Shown: positions 1-10,667 of the stretch, piece by piece
Numbering within the stretch: the first letter of the stretch is position 1
Layout of the letters: the number at the start of each line of letters is the position of its first letter
DNA from: Gammaproteobacteria bacterium
GTDB lineage: Bacteria > Pseudomonadota > Gammaproteobacteria > Arenicellales > UBA868
Reading direction: 5' to 3'
Assembly: GCA_012960345.1 (NCBI GenBank)
Contig: DUBL01000026.1
Location: 1 to 41,456 of the forward strand
Length of the DNA: 41,456 nt
Translations under genes and position numbers: made by a program
Notes under the pieces: model-generated
Told to the model about the DNA's origin: nothing
Seen by the model: only the letters and a program-made list of their open reading frames with translations
Database searches by the model: none

Positions 1-585
1 CAAGGTCTGAAAAGAGCGAAATCGATCTTCGCTGTCTTGTGGTTTTGCCGCACCGAAGTCCAGCAGCAAGGGTTCGCCGTTGCTTCGCAACAGTATGTTT
101 GCCGGCTTAATATCCATATGCAGCATATTTTTCTGGTGGAACTGTGATAACCCATCCCCGATTTTCGGGAAGACCTTGTTTAGGAATGCCATGTCCAATG
201 AACCGGCTAGTTTTCGGATAAACCAACTCAGATCACGACCGGTTTCATAGGCCATAACGATGTAGTAGGTTTCATTGGCCCGAAACGAATCGATCACGTG
301 TGCCATGTTGTCGTGTTTGACTTGGGACAGCGCCTTGGCCTCAAGCAGAAAACCTTTGAGGCCATCGTTATAAGCCGTTGTCGAAAGCGGCGACTCGATC
401 TTAATACTGCCGTCGGGTTGGCGCGTAACCACATCCTGGGGGCAATACTCTTTGATGACGAACTTCTCGCGCGAGAGTTCCTGTATCGCAAGGTAAACCA
501 AACTGAAGCCACCGCCGCCCAAGACTTCCTGAACGGTGTATCCGTTAAGCACGAAACCCTGCTTTAGAGGCAATCTAGCGGCCAT
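1..585 (-). CDS. Serine/threonine protein kinase, C-terminus truncated by window edge
   Basis: Reverse-strand translation from ATG at 585 gives MAARLPLKQGFVLNGYTVQEVLGGGGFSLVYLAIQE...VIKEYCPQ...NMLHMDIKPANILL...LLDFGAAKP: glycine-rich loop, catalytic loop (HMD) and DFG. Open to position 1. Confidence 0.88.
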   Translation of the reverse strand, partial: MAARLPLKQGFVLNGYTVQEVLGGGGFSLVYLAIQELSREKFVIKEYCPQDVVTRQPDGSIKIESPLSTTAYNDGLKGFLLEAKALSQVKHDNMAHVIDSFRANETYYIVMAYETGRDLSWFIRKLAGSLDMAFLNKVFPKIGDGLSQFHQKNMLHMDIKPANILLRSNGEPLLLDFGAAKPQDSEDRFRSFQTL

Positions 586-723
586 GGTAATCAGCAGACA
601 GCGTAGTAGGTCATTTTGTCAATTGGGTACGTTAACACCGCTCCGTTGCGCCAAGAGTATAGACTACGCAAGGGTGCGAGTGCGCGGGCAAGGGTTAAAG
701 TCATCACGCAAAGGAATGGCCAA

Positions 724-1590
724 ATGATAGCCAGCATGACCGGTTTTGCCCGGGAAACCGAACAGATTGAGGGCAGTGAGCTCACGTGGGAAATTCGTAG
801 CGTCAACCACCGTTATCTTGATGTTTCGCTCCGTTTAGGTCAGGTATTCAGAGAAAAGGAGTCTTTGTTTCGAAAAATACTGACCGAGTCTTTTGATCGT
901 GGGAGAATTGATGCGCAACTCCATTACCACGCGTCAGCGCAGGCAACAGACAGTGGCCGCCTACAGCCGGAGCGTGTGCGAGTCTTGCGAGAATGGGCAG
1001 CGGCAGTCCAAGAGATGTCACCAGAATCGGCCCCACTGAGCGTGGCTGAGGTGCTCAATTGGTCCGGTGTCATCATCGCCGATAGCGCCGATCCCCAGAT
1101 GCTTGTCGATCAGGCACAGGTGCTGTTGCAACGAACGGTGTTGAGCTTGCAGAGTCAACGGCATCGTGAAGGAGAGAGTTTGGGTGTTGCCATTACTAAG
1201 CGGATTGTTGAGTGCAGGCGCATCGCGCAGGGCGTTCAGTCCATGCTCGGGGAGATAGAAGCCGGTTTCCGACAACGCCTGCTGGAGCGCGTTGCGGGGC
1301 TTGATAGCACACCAGACGCTGGGCGACTTGAGCAGGAACTGGTGATGTTACTGGGGCGAACCGATATCAGTGAAGAATTGGACCGCTTACTCATTCATCT
1401 TCGGGAAACCGAAAACGTCCTGGCACGGGACGAGCCCGTTGGTCGGCGGCTCGATTTCCTGATGCAAGAACTGAACCGCGAAGCCAATACACTGGGGTCG
1501 AAGTCGGCTCATCCAGCCACCAGTGCCGCTGCGGTAGACCTCAAGGTACTGATCGAGCAGATGCGAGAACAGGTGCAGAATATCGAGTGA
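724..1590 (+). CDS. yicC: YicC family protein (endoribonuclease family)
   Basis: ORF 616-1590; internal ATG at 724 gives MIASMTGFARE...VNHRYLDVSLRLG and the C-terminal QELNREANTLGSKS...LKVLIEQMREQVQNIE typical of YicC; directly upstream of gmk. Confidence 0.93.
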   Translation: MIASMTGFARETEQIEGSELTWEIRSVNHRYLDVSLRLGQVFREKESLFRKILTESFDRGRIDAQLHYHASAQATDSGRLQPERVRVLREWAAAVQEMSPESAPLSVAEVLNWSGVIIADSADPQMLVDQAQVLLQRTVLSLQSQRHREGESLGVAITKRIVECRRIAQGVQSMLGEIEAGFRQRLLERVAGLDSTPDAGRLEQELVMLLGRTDISEELDRLLIHLRETENVLARDEPVGRRLDFLMQELNREANTLGSKSAHPATSAAAVDLKVLIEQMREQVQNIE

Positions 1591-2258
1591 GTGTAATGGG
1601 GCAGCAAGCCAGCGGCGGACGGGGTCGCTTGATTATATTGTCGGCTCCTTCGGGAACCGGTAAAACCACTATTGCGCGGGCTGTCGCTGCAAGTCATCCC
1701 AAGGTTGAAGTTTCTGTATCTCACACGACCCGTCAGCCGAGGCCAGAGGAAAAACACGGGCAAGATTATTTTTTTGTTGATCGACAAAGTTTCCTCGACA
1801 TGATCGAGAACGATCAGTTTCTTGAGCATGCAGAGGTGTTCGATCATTGCTACGGCACGTCTCACGGCGCAGTAGAGCGACAGTTAGCAGACGGCATTAG
1901 TGTTCTCCTGGTGATTGATTGGCGTGGCGCCCGCTTGGTACGCGGGCGTTTCGAGGACGTGCTAAGCATATTTTTCGTTCCGCTGTCCTACGCGGTACTG
2001 GAGCGGCGCTTGGCTGAGCGGGGCCAGGACAGTGACATAGCGATGAAACGACGCCTTCAGGAGGCGCTGGAAGAGGTCAGGCACCACCATGAATACGACC
2101 ATGTCATTGTTAACGATCATTTTGAGACAGCCGTTGAAGAATGTGAGAAATTGATTTTTTCCGCCGTGGCGCCGACTTCCGGGCGCTATTTCGATCCGGC
2201 CTCATTTATAGCGACGATGAAAAACGGTACACTCCGGGATCGCAGAGACGATGACTGA
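1587..2258 (+). CDS. gmk: Guanylate kinase
   Basis: P-loop LIILSAPSGTGKTTIA, SVSHTTRQPRPEEKHGQDYFFV, EHAEVFDHCYGTS; yicC-gmk-rpoZ order. Start GTG 1587 (overlaps yicC stop) or ATG 1596. Confidence 0.95.
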   Translation: MSVMGQQASGGRGRLIILSAPSGTGKTTIARAVAASHPKVEVSVSHTTRQPRPEEKHGQDYFFVDRQSFLDMIENDQFLEHAEVFDHCYGTSHGAVERQLADGISVLLVIDWRGARLVRGRFEDVLSIFFVPLSYAVLERRLAERGQDSDIAMKRRLQEALEEVRHHHEYDHVIVNDHFETAVEECEKLIFSAVAPTSGRYFDPASFIATMKNGTLRDRRDDD

Positions 2259-2370
2259 AGCCGGAGGTTGGTACGGCAGGGCATCAGCTGCTTCGAAAAC
2301 TAATGTGGTAGGCCGCTAAAACCTCATACTGGGTAAAGACTAGCAGGTCTGCGTTTAGGAGATACCACTG

Positions 2371-2784
2371 ATGGCAAGAGTGACTGTCGAGGATTGCCTC
2401 GAAAAAATCGATAACCGCTTTGATTTGGTACTAGTTGCCGCAAAGCGCACGCGCCAGTTGATGCTCGGCGCGGACCCATTGGTACCCGATGATCGCGATA
2501 AACCCACAGTTATCGCGTTACGAGAGATTGCTGAGGGGTTGGTGACGAGTGAGATTCTGACCGAAAAGGAGATTACGGCAGAGGAATACTTCTCTGACTT
2601 TTCTGGCAGTGACGAACGCTCAGAAGCCGTGGAAGATGGCGCAACGTTGGAACCACAGGATGCGTCTAAAGACTCAGCATCGATAAAAGACGAAGCGCCA
2701 AGACGCGAAACAGACGGCGCGGGATCTGAGGCTACTGATGAGCATGACCACGCCGCTGACGCGGAGAAAGACGCACCCAACTAA
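2371..2784 (+). CDS. rpoZ: DNA-directed RNA polymerase omega subunit with long acidic C-terminal tail
   Basis: [30 protein letters not shown]...[17 protein letters not shown]-like aggag upstream; followed by spoT. Confidence 0.95.
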   Translation: MARVTVEDCLEKIDNRFDLVLVAAKRTRQLMLGADPLVPDDRDKPTVIALREIAEGLVTSEILTEKEITAEEYFSDFSGSDERSEAVEDGATLEPQDASKDSASIKDEAPRRETDGAGSEATDEHDHAADAEKDAPN

Positions 2785-4918
2785 TCGGGCTTCGGTCGCT
2801 GCTGGAGCCAATCGACGGTCCCTGCTCGGGGAGTTACTGCGGGATGTCGAGGCTTACCTCGAGCCGAATGAAGTAGAGGTCATTCAACGCGCGTGTGCGT
2901 TCGGTGCACAGGTCCACGCAGGACAACAACGACATAGCGGCGGGCCTTACATCGATCACCCCTTGGCGGTCGCGGCTATCCTGGCCAATATGCGTCTGGA
3001 TAGCCACAGTGTGACGGCGGCAATTCTGCATGACGTCATTGAAGATACCCCGGTGGTTTTGGACGAGCTGGCTAGCGAGTTCGGTCATGATATTGCTCAG
3101 TTAGTTGATGGCGTCAGCAAGATTGGGCGCATCGAATTTGACTCGAGGGAACACGCCGAAGCAGAAAACTTTCGCAAGATGTTGTTGGCTATGTCTAAGG
3201 ATATCCGCGTCATTTTGATCAAGTTGGCGGATCGACTCCACAATATGCGCACGCTCGACTCCTTAAGCCACGAGCGGCGCAAGCGCATTTCTAAGCAAAC
3301 ACTGGATATTTTTGCTCCGATTGCCAACCGATTGGGGATGCATGCGTGGACCCGGGAACTTGAGGACTTAAGTTTTCAGAACCTCTATCCAAAGCGTTAC
3401 AGCGCGATTCGTAAGGAGCTGGATAAACGGCGCGGCAATCACACCAAGATTATCGAATTAACTCGACGCAAGATTTCCAACGAACTGAAAGGGGTTGGGA
3501 TCGAATCAACGGTAGTGGGTAGGGAAAAAAACATCTATAGCGTTTACCGCAAGATGCAGGCGCGGCGAGTACCGATGTCCGAGATGCGGGACATCTTTGC
3601 AATTCGTGTCATTGTTGGTACAGCAGATCAGTGCTATCGCGTCCTTGGGGTTATCCATAATCTCTATAAGCCGGTGCCAGGCAAGTTTAAGGACTATATT
3701 GCGATTCCCAAGGCCAACGGCTACCAGTCGTTGCACACGTTGCTGTTCGGCACCTTTGGGCAGAGTCTTGAGGTGCAGATTCGGACGAACGATATGCACC
3801 GAGTGGCGGAGTCAGGGGTCGCTTCACACGGGCACTATAAATCGGGCAACAAAAGGGGAGAAACACCCCCGTTAGCGCACAGTTGGTTGATGGACCTGCT
3901 CGAAGTACAAGCATCGGTTGGCAATCCGGGGGAATTTCTTGAGCATTTGAAAACCGATCTTTTCCCCGACGAGATCTATGTTTTTACACCCCAAGGGGAC
4001 ATCAAGAAGTTACCTAAGGGTGCGACAGCCCTTGATTTTGCCTATGCCGTGCATTCGGACGTCGGCAATCAGTGCGTGGGCGCCAAGATTGAGCATGAAC
4101 TCGCGCCGCTGCACCAAACGCTGAGTAATGGCAATCATGTCGAGATCTTAACCGCCCGGTCGGCGCGACCAACGCCGTTGTGGCTGAACTACGTGGTTAC
4201 GGGGAAGGCGCGCGCGGCGATTGGAACGTATCTGAAGAATCAGCACGAGAGCGATGCAATCCGTTTGGGTCGTCAACTATTGGAACGCTCTCTCAAAGCA
4301 GTCGGCTTGACCACTCGGTTGAAGACTCAGCAGAAGGTACAACTACTGGGGCAATTGGGGCGCGATGATTGGAATGAGTTGCTCGCAGATATTGGTGCGG
4401 GGCGGCGGTTACCCATGGTGGTGGCGCGCCAACTGTTGCCGGAGGGTCGTCCTCCTGAAAAATCCGATAGTGCAGCGCCACTACCTATCAAGGGTGTAGA
4501 AGGTATGAGCATATCGTACGGTCGATGCTGTCGACCGATTCCCGGGGATCGCATCTTGGGATTATTTTCTACGGGTCGTGGCATTGTGATCCATAACGTC
4601 GCTTGTCCTAACGTCATTGAACAGGGTAAACGAACAGACAATTGGTTCAGTGTCGAGTGGGCGGCCGACGTTAAGGGAGATTTTGCCGCTGATGTTCGCC
4701 TTGAAGTGCTCAACCGTCCAGGAGTTTTGGCACAGTTGGCGGCGGTTGTGGCAGAAGAAGACTCTAATATCAATCGGGTAGCGGTAGTGGCGCGGGATGA
4801 TCGGAATTCAGCCATTCGTTTTACCATTGAAGTGCGTAATCGTCAGCATTTGGCGCGAATTATCCGTCGGTTGCGGGCTCGTCGTTCGGTGATTCGCGTA
4901 ACTCGGGCGAAAGGCTGA
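2738..4918 (+). CDS. spoT: Bifunctional (p)ppGpp synthetase/hydrolase (RSH family, SpoT-like)
   Basis: HD domain ([14 protein letters not shown]...[13 protein letters not shown]), synthetase region (DIFAIRVIV...GYQSLHT), TGS domain ([29 protein letters not shown]), C-terminal ACT-like region; rpoZ-spoT context. Start ATG 2738 or 2744. Confidence 0.94.
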   Translation: MSMTTPLTRRKTHPTNRASVAAGANRRSLLGELLRDVEAYLEPNEVEVIQRACAFGAQVHAGQQRHSGGPYIDHPLAVAAILANMRLDSHSVTAAILHDVIEDTPVVLDELASEFGHDIAQLVDGVSKIGRIEFDSREHAEAENFRKMLLAMSKDIRVILIKLADRLHNMRTLDSLSHERRKRISKQTLDIFAPIANRLGMHAWTRELEDLSFQNLYPKRYSAIRKELDKRRGNHTKIIELTRRKISNELKGVGIESTVVGREKNIYSVYRKMQARRVPMSEMRDIFAIRVIVGTADQCYRVLGVIHNLYKPVPGKFKDYIAIPKANGYQSLHTLLFGTFGQSLEVQIRTNDMHRVAESGVASHGHYKSGNKRGETPPLAHSWLMDLLEVQASVGNPGEFLEHLKTDLFPDEIYVFTPQGDIKKLPKGATALDFAYAVHSDVGNQCVGAKIEHELAPLHQTLSNGNHVEILTARSARPTPLWLNYVVTGKARAAIGTYLKNQHESDAIRLGRQLLERSLKAVGLTTRLKTQQKVQLLGQLGRDDWNELLADIGAGRRLPMVVARQLLPEGRPPEKSDSAAPLPIKGVEGMSISYGRCCRPIPGDRILGLFSTGRGIVIHNVACPNVIEQGKRTDNWFSVEWAADVKGDFAADVRLEVLNRPGVLAQLAAVVAEEDSNINRVAVVARDDRNSAIRFTIEVRNRQHLARIIRRLRARRSVIRVTRAKG

Positions 4919-4956
4919 AGGGGCTTTAGTTGTCCGAATTGTCGTGAGTCTCGGCG

Positions 4957-7050
4957 GTGGACAAGAAGAAGCTATTACCCAAATTGTCGATACAATCGGT
5001 CACTGAACTGAAGGGTGTGGGACCGGCGGTTGCCGACAAGTTGGCACACCTTGGCATCGATTCAGTGCAGGACCTGTTGTTTCATTTGCCGTTACGCTAC
5101 GAGGATCGCACGCGACGGACTGCCCTCGGCAGTTTGCGCTCCGGGCAGGAAGCGCTGGTCGCAGGCCAGATTCAGGCGTCTGGCGTACGGCCGGGCCGCC
5201 GGCGTAGTCTCGCAACGGTCATTGGTGATGGCACCGGTTCGGTCACTATGCGCCAGTTTCATTTCAAGCGCGCACAACAGGAAAACCTGATTCGGGGGCA
5301 ATGGGTGCAGTGTTTTGGTCAGGTTAGGATCGGGTCGGCCGGATTCGAGTTGGTGCACCCGGAGTACCAATTGTTGCCGTCAGCTGATGGGGTGAATGTG
5401 GCACCGACCTTGACGCCTGTTTATCCAACGACCCAAGGTTTGGGTCAGAAGACATGGCGTCATTTAACGCGGCAGGCGCTGGAACACTGTTTGGATGATG
5501 TCGTTGAATTACTGCCAGCCGACTTGACGGGTCTGGAAGGGTTGCCTGGACTTCAAGCTGCGTTGATGTTGGTTCATCGACCAGACCCTGATGTAGACGC
5601 GGCGGCGTTAGCCGCTGGGACTCACCCGGCGCAGGTTCGCCTGGTTTTTGAAGAGCTATTGGCACACCAGCTTGCAGTAGTGCAACGGCGAATGGAACGT
5701 GAACAAAGTCGAGCACCTGTGATAGATGCTCCACAGAATCTTTGGCCACGTCTGGAAGCGCTACTTGGGTTTTCGTTAACGCACGCTCAGAGCCGTGTAG
5801 TGGAGGAAGTCTTATCGACACTCGCCAAACCGCGGTCGAGTCTGCGTTTGATACAAGGTGATGTGGGCTGTGGGAAAACCGTGATCGCCGCGGCCGCCGC
5901 ATTGGCCGCGGTGGAAGCCGGTTATCAGGCTGTCATCATGGCGCCGACGGAGTTACTCGCCGAACAACATTTAAACAACTTTGAACGTTGGTTAAGGCAC
6001 GTCGATGTTCCGCTGGCCTGGTTAACGGGTCGACTGACCGCAGCGGAGCGGCGCGTGGCTTGCCACCGTCTTGCGACGGGTGAGGCAATGGTGGGCGTGG
6101 GAACCCACGCCTTGTTTCAAAACGATGTGACTTACCATGATTTGGGCCTTGTCATCATTGATGAACAACATCGTTTCGGTGTTCATCAGCGGTTGGCTCT
6201 GCGCGACAAGCGCCGGGTGGATGGCGAGGTTCCGCACCAGTTGGTGATGACCGCAACGCCGATTCCACGGTCCCTGACCATGGCGCTTTATGCTGACATG
6301 GATATTTCTTTGATCGATGAAATGCCGCCAGGCAGACAAACGATTGAAACAGTGGTCGTCCCGAATCTTCGACGCGCCGAAGTGCAGGCAAGAGTCCACA
6401 AGGCGTGTGTTGCCGGTCGTCGGGTCTACTGGGTGTGTGCGTTGATCGAGGAGTCTGATGTGTTGGCAGCGGAAGCGGCCACTGACCGTGCACGAATGCT
6501 ACGCGAGGCTTTGCCGGCGCTTCGTGTTGGTCTGGTGCACGGGCGTTCCCCTGTGTCAGAAAAGGAAACTGTGATGCGTAAGTTTCGCAACGGCGAGATC
6601 GACTTATTAGTGGCGACTACTGTAATTGAGGTTGGTGTCGATGTGCCCGAAGCCAGCTTGATTGTGATTGAAAATGCAGAGCGCATGGGTTTGGCACAGT
6701 TGCACCAGCTGCGCGGCAGGGTTGGACGTAGCGCTGAACGGGCCGCGTGTGTCTTGATGTATCAGCCGCCCCTTAGTCGCATGGCGCATGAACGATTATC
6801 CACTTTACGCAAAACAACGGACGGATTCTCCATAGCGGAGAAAGACCTTGCGCTGCGTGGACCTGGGGAGTTATTCGGTACGCGCCAGAGTGGTCTGCCG
6901 CAGTATCGCTTGGCGAACATCGGCCGTCATCAGTTGTTACTGCCGGCTGTGCAACAGGCTGCGGCTGATGTGCAGGCCCGCTTTCCTGATCAGGTTGCAC
7001 CTATGATGCGGCGCTGGCTTCCGTGTGCGAGTGCTCTGTCTGGTGTTTGA
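4957..7050 (+). CDS. recG: ATP-dependent DNA helicase RecG
   Basis: N-terminal LKGVGPAVADKLAHLGI...LLFHLPLRYEDR wedge domain, LIQGDVGCGKTVIA, DEQHRFGVHQR, TATPIPR, QLRGRVGR. GTG start. Confidence 0.95.
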   Translation: MDKKKLLPKLSIQSVTELKGVGPAVADKLAHLGIDSVQDLLFHLPLRYEDRTRRTALGSLRSGQEALVAGQIQASGVRPGRRRSLATVIGDGTGSVTMRQFHFKRAQQENLIRGQWVQCFGQVRIGSAGFELVHPEYQLLPSADGVNVAPTLTPVYPTTQGLGQKTWRHLTRQALEHCLDDVVELLPADLTGLEGLPGLQAALMLVHRPDPDVDAAALAAGTHPAQVRLVFEELLAHQLAVVQRRMEREQSRAPVIDAPQNLWPRLEALLGFSLTHAQSRVVEEVLSTLAKPRSSLRLIQGDVGCGKTVIAAAAALAAVEAGYQAVIMAPTELLAEQHLNNFERWLRHVDVPLAWLTGRLTAAERRVACHRLATGEAMVGVGTHALFQNDVTYHDLGLVIIDEQHRFGVHQRLALRDKRRVDGEVPHQLVMTATPIPRSLTMALYADMDISLIDEMPPGRQTIETVVVPNLRRAEVQARVHKACVAGRRVYWVCALIEESDVLAAEAATDRARMLREALPALRVGLVHGRSPVSEKETVMRKFRNGEIDLLVATTVIEVGVDVPEASLIVIENAERMGLAQLHQLRGRVGRSAERAACVLMYQPPLSRMAHERLSTLRKTTDGFSIAEKDLALRGPGELFGTRQSGLPQYRLANIGRHQLLLPAVQQAAADVQARFPDQVAPMMRRWLPCASALSGV

Positions 7051-7900
7051 CATTGTTTTTCTTTACCTTCGATTAGCGCGGCTCGATCGACCGATTGGCT
7101 GGTTGTTGTTGCTGTGGCCAACCCTATGGGCTGTTTGGATTGCTGGGGATGGCGCCCCTGCTTGGTCGATCGTTGCCGTCTTTATGGCCGGTGCGATTGT
7201 TACCCGTGCGGCTGGCTGTGTGGTTAATGACTACTTTGATCGCGATTTTGACCGTCACGTCGAACGCACACGCAAGCGCCCATTGGCCACCGGCGAGATC
7301 TCAGTTCGAGGCGCGTTGGTGTTTGCGCTGTGTCTCGGGTTGTTGGCCCTCGCTTTAGTACTCACGCTCAATCGTTTGGCCCAGTGGTTGGCTGTGGCTG
7401 GTGCACTGATTGCGGTGACTTATCCGTTATTCAAGCGATTTACTCACTTTCCCCAGTTTTATCTGGGACTCGCTTTCTCGTGGGGCATCCCTATGGCGTT
7501 CGCAGCTCAGCTAGACACCGTACCGAGCCTGGCGTGGATTTTGTTCCTTGCTAATCTGTTATGGACGGTGGCCTATGACACCATGTACGCCATGGCTGAT
7601 CGACCGGATGACATTAAGATCGGTGTCAAGTCGACTGCCATTTGGTTCGGTCAGTATGACCGAAGTGTGAATCTTTTGTGTCAGGTACTGTCACTTATAG
7701 TGTTGTATCTGTTAGGTCGACACCTTGAGTTCAGCGGCATATTTAATCTGGGGTTGAGTATGGCCGCGGGCACAGCTGTCTACCAGTACTGGTTGTGTCG
7801 CCAACGTGATCGGGGAGACTGCTTTAGAGCATTTTGTAACAACAACTGGTTTGGTGGGGCTATTTTCGCAGGGATTGTGCTGTCATACGCGATGCGTTGA
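7025..7900 (+). CDS. ubiA: 4-hydroxybenzoate polyprenyltransferase
   Basis: RLARLDRPIGWLLLLWPTLWAVW, NDYFDRDFDRHVERTRKRPLATG, multiple TM segments, DTMYAMADRPDD. Overlaps recG end; GTG start. Confidence 0.93.
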   Translation: MRVLCLVFDIVFLYLRLARLDRPIGWLLLLWPTLWAVWIAGDGAPAWSIVAVFMAGAIVTRAAGCVVNDYFDRDFDRHVERTRKRPLATGEISVRGALVFALCLGLLALALVLTLNRLAQWLAVAGALIAVTYPLFKRFTHFPQFYLGLAFSWGIPMAFAAQLDTVPSLAWILFLANLLWTVAYDTMYAMADRPDDIKIGVKSTAIWFGQYDRSVNLLCQVLSLIVLYLLGRHLEFSGIFNLGLSMAAGTAVYQYWLCRQRDRGDCFRAFCNNNWFGGAIFAGIVLSYAMR

Positions 7901-7933
7901 AGATGATGTGTCTACCGCGGTGGTGTCGTCTGG

Positions 7934-10111
7934 CTATAGTGGTTGTAGGCTCGCGTAAGCAAGCACTAACCATTTGTTACCTTCTTTTTCGAAATTCACT
8001 TGGACTCGTGCCGACGCCCCCTGCCCTTCTACCTTGACAAGCGTCCCATCGCCAAACTTTGTGTGACGAACCGCCCCTCCCAAACGAAGTTCAGTGGTTC
8101 CAAGCATAATGTTGTCGCTTGGGTTCGCAGCCATGGCAGCACTTGCGGATAAGGTCGGATAAGCGGTAACGGCGCGGACTTCGGTAATCAGATCTTCGGG
8201 TATTTCGGAAAGGAAACGAGATGCGGTGGTGTAATCCTCACGACCGTGCAGGCGTCGAACTTCAGCCCACGTCAGATACAGACGTTGCATAGCACGGGTC
8301 ATGCCGACGTAGCATAATCGTCGTTCTTCTTCGAGCTGGCCAGATTCTCCCAGGGAGCGCTGATGAGGGAACAGATTTTCTTCTAATCCCGTTAGAAACA
8401 CGACTGGAAATTCGAGCCCCTTGGCCATGTGTAGGCTCATTAATTGCACGCAGTCCTCCCATTCTTCGGCCTGACCTTCGCCTGCCTCCAGTGCTGCATG
8501 CGAGAGAAACGCACCGAGGGCATCTTGTCCTTCGTGCTCAATCGGATCGAAGGAAAAGCGACGGGCTGCGTTAACCAGTTCCTCTAGGTTTTCTACGCGG
8601 GTTTCCGCACGCTCGCCTCGTTCTTTGCGGTAATGGTCAATCAGCCCACTATGGCGGATGATCACGCTGACTTGTTCCGACAATGCTAGATCGGTGAGCT
8701 GATTGCCCAGTGCGGTGATCAACTCGAGAAAATTCTGTAAGGCAGAGCGGGCGCGCTTAGGAAGAGTATCTGATTGGACGAGCTGGACTGTCGCTTGCCA
8801 AAGCGAGAGGCTCTCGACACGCGCCGTCATGCGGACAGCTTCCAATGTGCGGGCTCCGACACCCCGCGTTGGCGTATTGACGATACGTTCGAAGGCGGGA
8901 TCCGAGTCATGGCTGTAGGCAAGCCGCAAGTAGGCGAGTGCATCCTTAATTTCTGCACGTTCAAAGAAGCGAAGACCGCCGTAGACGCGGTAGGGAATGC
9001 CCGCGTCGAGCAGTAGTTCTTCGAAGACGCGGGACTGTGCATTGGAGCGGTAAAGTACAGCAGCGGAATCACGGCGATGACCTTGACCAACCCAGTCCTG
9101 AAGTTGCTCGATGACAAACCGACCTTCGTCTATCTCGTTAAAAGCCGCATAGACCGAGATCTTTTCTCCCTCGGAACCTGCTGTCCATAAATTTTTCCCC
9201 AGGCGACTCGTATTATGTTCAATAACGGCATTAGCAGCTCGCAGGATATTCCCGGTAGAACGATAGTTCTGTTCCAGACGAACCACTTTAACCGGTCCAA
9301 AATCATGCTCGAAATGTGACATGTTTTCTACCCGCGCGCCGCGCCAGCCGTAAATCGATTGATCATCATCTCCCACGGCGACAATTTGCTTAGCGGGTTC
9401 GGCCAGAAGCCTAAGCCAACGGTATTGAACTGTATTGGTATCTTGAAATTCGTCCACTAAGATATGTGAAAACCGTTGGTGGTAGGCACAGAGCAGGTCG
9501 TCGTTGTTTTCTAACATTTCCACGGCTCTTAACAGCAGTTCAGAAAAGTCAACTAGTCCGAGTTGCTGGCATTGCGTTTCGTAGTGAGCAAAGATTCGGA
9601 CCAGCGTGTCGTGCTGTGAGTCCTCTGTGTCCGGCAGGTGGTGGGCACGGCGACCTTCGTCCTTGTGGTTGTTAATGAACCACTGGACCTGGCGTACAGG
9701 CCAGTACCCCTCATCCACATTGAGTTCCCGCAGTGCTCGCCGAACCAGGCGGAACTGGTCGTCGGAATCGAGAATCACAAACGTTTCGGGCAGGTTCGCC
9801 GCCTGCGGGTGCGCGCGGAGCAGGCGGTGGCAGATGCCGTGAAAAGTACCAATCCACATGCCGCGCAGAGAAAAGCCAAGAATATTCTCAATTCGCCCAC
9901 GCATTTCGCGGGCTGCCTTATTGGTGAAAGTCACTGCCAATACAGACAATGGAGAAACGTCCAGTGTCTCTACTAGCCATGCTATCCGGTGAGTCAGCAC
10001 ACGGGTTTTCCCGCTGCCGGCACCGGCTAAGACAAGGGTCGGTCCTGGAGGGGCTGCTACGGCATCGCGCTGTGCCTCATTGAGGGGATCGAGAAGGTGG
10101 GAGACGTCCAT
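7934..10111 (-). CDS. uvrD: DNA helicase II (UvrD)
   Basis: MDVSHLLDPLNEAQRDAVAAPPGPTLVLAGAGSGKTRVLTHRIAWL, VDEFQDTN, GDDDQSIYGWRGA, SLHMAKGLEFPVVFLTGLEENLFPH, C-terminal VKVEGQGASARVQVNF. Confidence 0.95.
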   Translation of the reverse strand: MDVSHLLDPLNEAQRDAVAAPPGPTLVLAGAGSGKTRVLTHRIAWLVETLDVSPLSVLAVTFTNKAAREMRGRIENILGFSLRGMWIGTFHGICHRLLRAHPQAANLPETFVILDSDDQFRLVRRALRELNVDEGYWPVRQVQWFINNHKDEGRRAHHLPDTEDSQHDTLVRIFAHYETQCQQLGLVDFSELLLRAVEMLENNDDLLCAYHQRFSHILVDEFQDTNTVQYRWLRLLAEPAKQIVAVGDDDQSIYGWRGARVENMSHFEHDFGPVKVVRLEQNYRSTGNILRAANAVIEHNTSRLGKNLWTAGSEGEKISVYAAFNEIDEGRFVIEQLQDWVGQGHRRDSAAVLYRSNAQSRVFEELLLDAGIPYRVYGGLRFFERAEIKDALAYLRLAYSHDSDPAFERIVNTPTRGVGARTLEAVRMTARVESLSLWQATVQLVQSDTLPKRARSALQNFLELITALGNQLTDLALSEQVSVIIRHSGLIDHYRKERGERAETRVENLEELVNAARRFSFDPIEHEGQDALGAFLSHAALEAGEGQAEEWEDCVQLMSLHMAKGLEFPVVFLTGLEENLFPHQRSLGESGQLEEERRLCYVGMTRAMQRLYLTWAEVRRLHGREDYTTASRFLSEIPEDLITEVRAVTAYPTLSASAAMAANPSDNIMLGTTELRLGGAVRHTKFGDGTLVKVEGQGASARVQVNFEKEGNKWLVLAYASLQPL

Positions 10112-10194
10112 TGGTGGTTGGTACCAGCGAGTTGATGAGCGACGTTTTCAGAGGGTGCGCAGCAACGATTGGATGATCTGGTCGGACGGAGTGG

Positions 10195-10665
10195 TCAGGG
10201 TTCAGTGCGATGATAACGGCAGAGTTTCAATCGCGGGTCCCCTGGTAGATCCGATACCGGTCCCGCTTTCCACAGAGCCGCGTCCAACTCGGGAAAGAAC
10301 ACAGCATCCCTAGCCTCAACCGTATCGGGCACCTGTGTTGTATCGACAATGTCGCAATAATCTAGTGCCGCCGCGTAGAGTTGTGCGCCACCGATGAACC
10401 AGGTGTCGCCTTCTATGGCGGTGAGTGCAGCTTCTATGTTGTCAAAGCATTCAACGTCGGAACGGCGTTGTTGGCTGATAACGATATTGCGACGTTGTGG
10501 CAACGCACGATGCGCAAGAGAGTCCCACGTTATTCGACCCATGATGATGGTGCTGCCGAGAGTGACTTGTTTGAATCGTTGCAGATCAGCAGGGTAGTGC
10601 CACGGCAGTTGCCCGGCAACACCGATCACCCTATTTCTTGACAGCGCAACAATTGCACCGCGCAC
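10195..10665 (-). CDS. folA: Dihydrofolate reductase
   Basis: IVALSRNRVIGVAGQLPWHYPADLQRFKQVTLGSTIIMGRITWDSL, FIGGAQLY; adjacent to thyA. Confidence 0.93.
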   Translation of the reverse strand: MRGAIVALSRNRVIGVAGQLPWHYPADLQRFKQVTLGSTIIMGRITWDSLAHRALPQRRNIVISQQRRSDVECFDNIEAALTAIEGDTWFIGGAQLYAAALDYCDIVDTTQVPDTVEARDAVFFPELDAALWKAGPVSDLPGDPRLKLCRYHRTEP

Positions 10666-10667
10666 GG

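Noticed and set aside
5324-5902. 192-aa minus-strand ORF inside recG
   Set aside because: Antisense to a strongly supported gene; composition is typical of a shadow ORF and no recognisable motif.
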